A stretch of 12,607 bases of DNA from Chlorobiota bacterium (lineage in GTDB: Bacteria > Bacteroidota > Bacteroidia > Bacteroidales > JAADGE01). Each line of letters starts with the position of its first letter. Within the stretch, counting starts at the first letter, position 1. Shown here one piece after another: positions 12,348 to 12,607 of the stretch. The notes beneath the pieces are model-generated. The model was not told the DNA's origin. It saw only the letters and a program-made list of their open reading frames with translations, and did not search any database. The translations under genes were made by a program, and so were the position numbers. The stretch spans positions 1-12,607 of the forward strand of contig JAUVIG010000070.1 in the NCBI GenBank assembly GCA_030592825.1, written 5' to 3'.

Positions 12348-12607
12348 TTACATCCTCTCCGGAACTTCAATCCCTAATAAATCTAAAGCATTTTTTATAA
12401 TTTCTGCAACTTTTTCTGATAAACATAATCTGAACTTCTTAATATCAATATTTTCTTCTTTTAAAATAGGAGAAATTTCATGATAAAAACGGTTGTATTC
12501 TTTTGCCAGATCATAAACATAATTTGCAATAACCGAGGGATTTCGCCTCTCTTCAGCTTCTGTAACAACATCTTCAAAATCATATAACTTATTTAATAAA
12601 GATAATT
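12348..12607 (-). CDS. argS: Arginyl-tRNA synthetase, C-terminal 85 residues
   Basis: I read this from the minus strand: an open frame entering from the right edge and ending with TAA at 12350-12348. It encodes the helical anticodon-binding (DALR) domain of ArgS, including NPSVIANYVYDLAKEYNRFYHE and the C-terminal end LLGIEVPERM, which in my memory is the standard ArgS C-terminus in Bacteroidota. The catalytic HIGH domain lies outside the window. ArgS charges tRNA-Arg in the cytoplasm. The gene converges with birA with only 4 bp between the stop codons and no separate terminator hairpin. Confidence 0.93.
   Translation of the reverse strand, partial: LSLLNKLYDFEDVVTEAEERRNPSVIANYVYDLAKEYNRFYHEISPILKEENIDIKKFRLCLSEKVAEIIKNALDLLGIEVPERM

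Noticed and set aside
1..12607. CRISPR array, tRNA genes or phage/plasmid functions
   Set aside because: I looked for regularly spaced repeats with unique spacers, tRNA T-arm sequences, integrases and transposases and found none; the repeats present are palindromic or heptameric and not CRISPR-like.

Overview
The window looks like chromosomal DNA of an AT-rich member of the Bacteroidota, most likely from the Bacteroidales/Marinilabiliales/Flavobacteriia range; I cannot place it more finely. The signs are the very low GC content, several matches to the Bacteroidota -7 promoter box TAnnTTTG with little Shine-Dalgarno signal, the rsmE-DUF4159 gene pair, and family forms typical of the phylum (HMG-CoA lyase beginning with PRDAMQ, ArgS ending in LLGIEVPERM). 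No phage, transposase, plasmid or CRISPR feature is visible.

Layout. At 1-200 (-) is the 5' end of a secreted protein that runs off the left edge. At 332-3140 (-), three genes read in the order SPFH/band-7 protein, GrpB-family protein, divergent NAD-kinase-like protein. The 343-bp gap that follows carries heptamer repeats in inverted orientation. A YfcE-like phosphoesterase (-) is divergent from rsmE (+), which overlaps a DUF4159 gene; a nested palindrome lies in the divergent gap. A 167-bp element with perfect 25-bp terminal inverted repeats separates DUF4159 from rplS (ribosomal protein bL19). A 748-aa membrane sensor (extracellular region, HAMP-like linker, GAF, PAS, no output domain) follows on the minus strand, divergent from a two-gene unit for a lipoprotein and a small secreted protein. 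The right end holds an HMG-CoA-lyase-family gene (-), the RNase P RNA gene rnpB (-), biotin-protein ligase (+), and the C-terminal 85 residues of arginyl-tRNA synthetase (-).

Working together. Most genes are housekeeping: ribosome modification and structure (rsmE, rplS), tRNA maturation and charging (rnpB, argS), biotinylation (birA) and acyl-CoA metabolism (HMG-CoA lyase). The accessory parts are the SPFH/GrpB/NAD-kinase-like cluster, the orphan sensor and the envelope protein pair. I see no obvious new defence or biosynthetic system. The most unusual signal is in non-coding structure: three near-identical 19-nt palindromes of consensus TCCCGAAnCAAGTTCGGGA inside rnpB, next to other palindromic repeats in the gaps.
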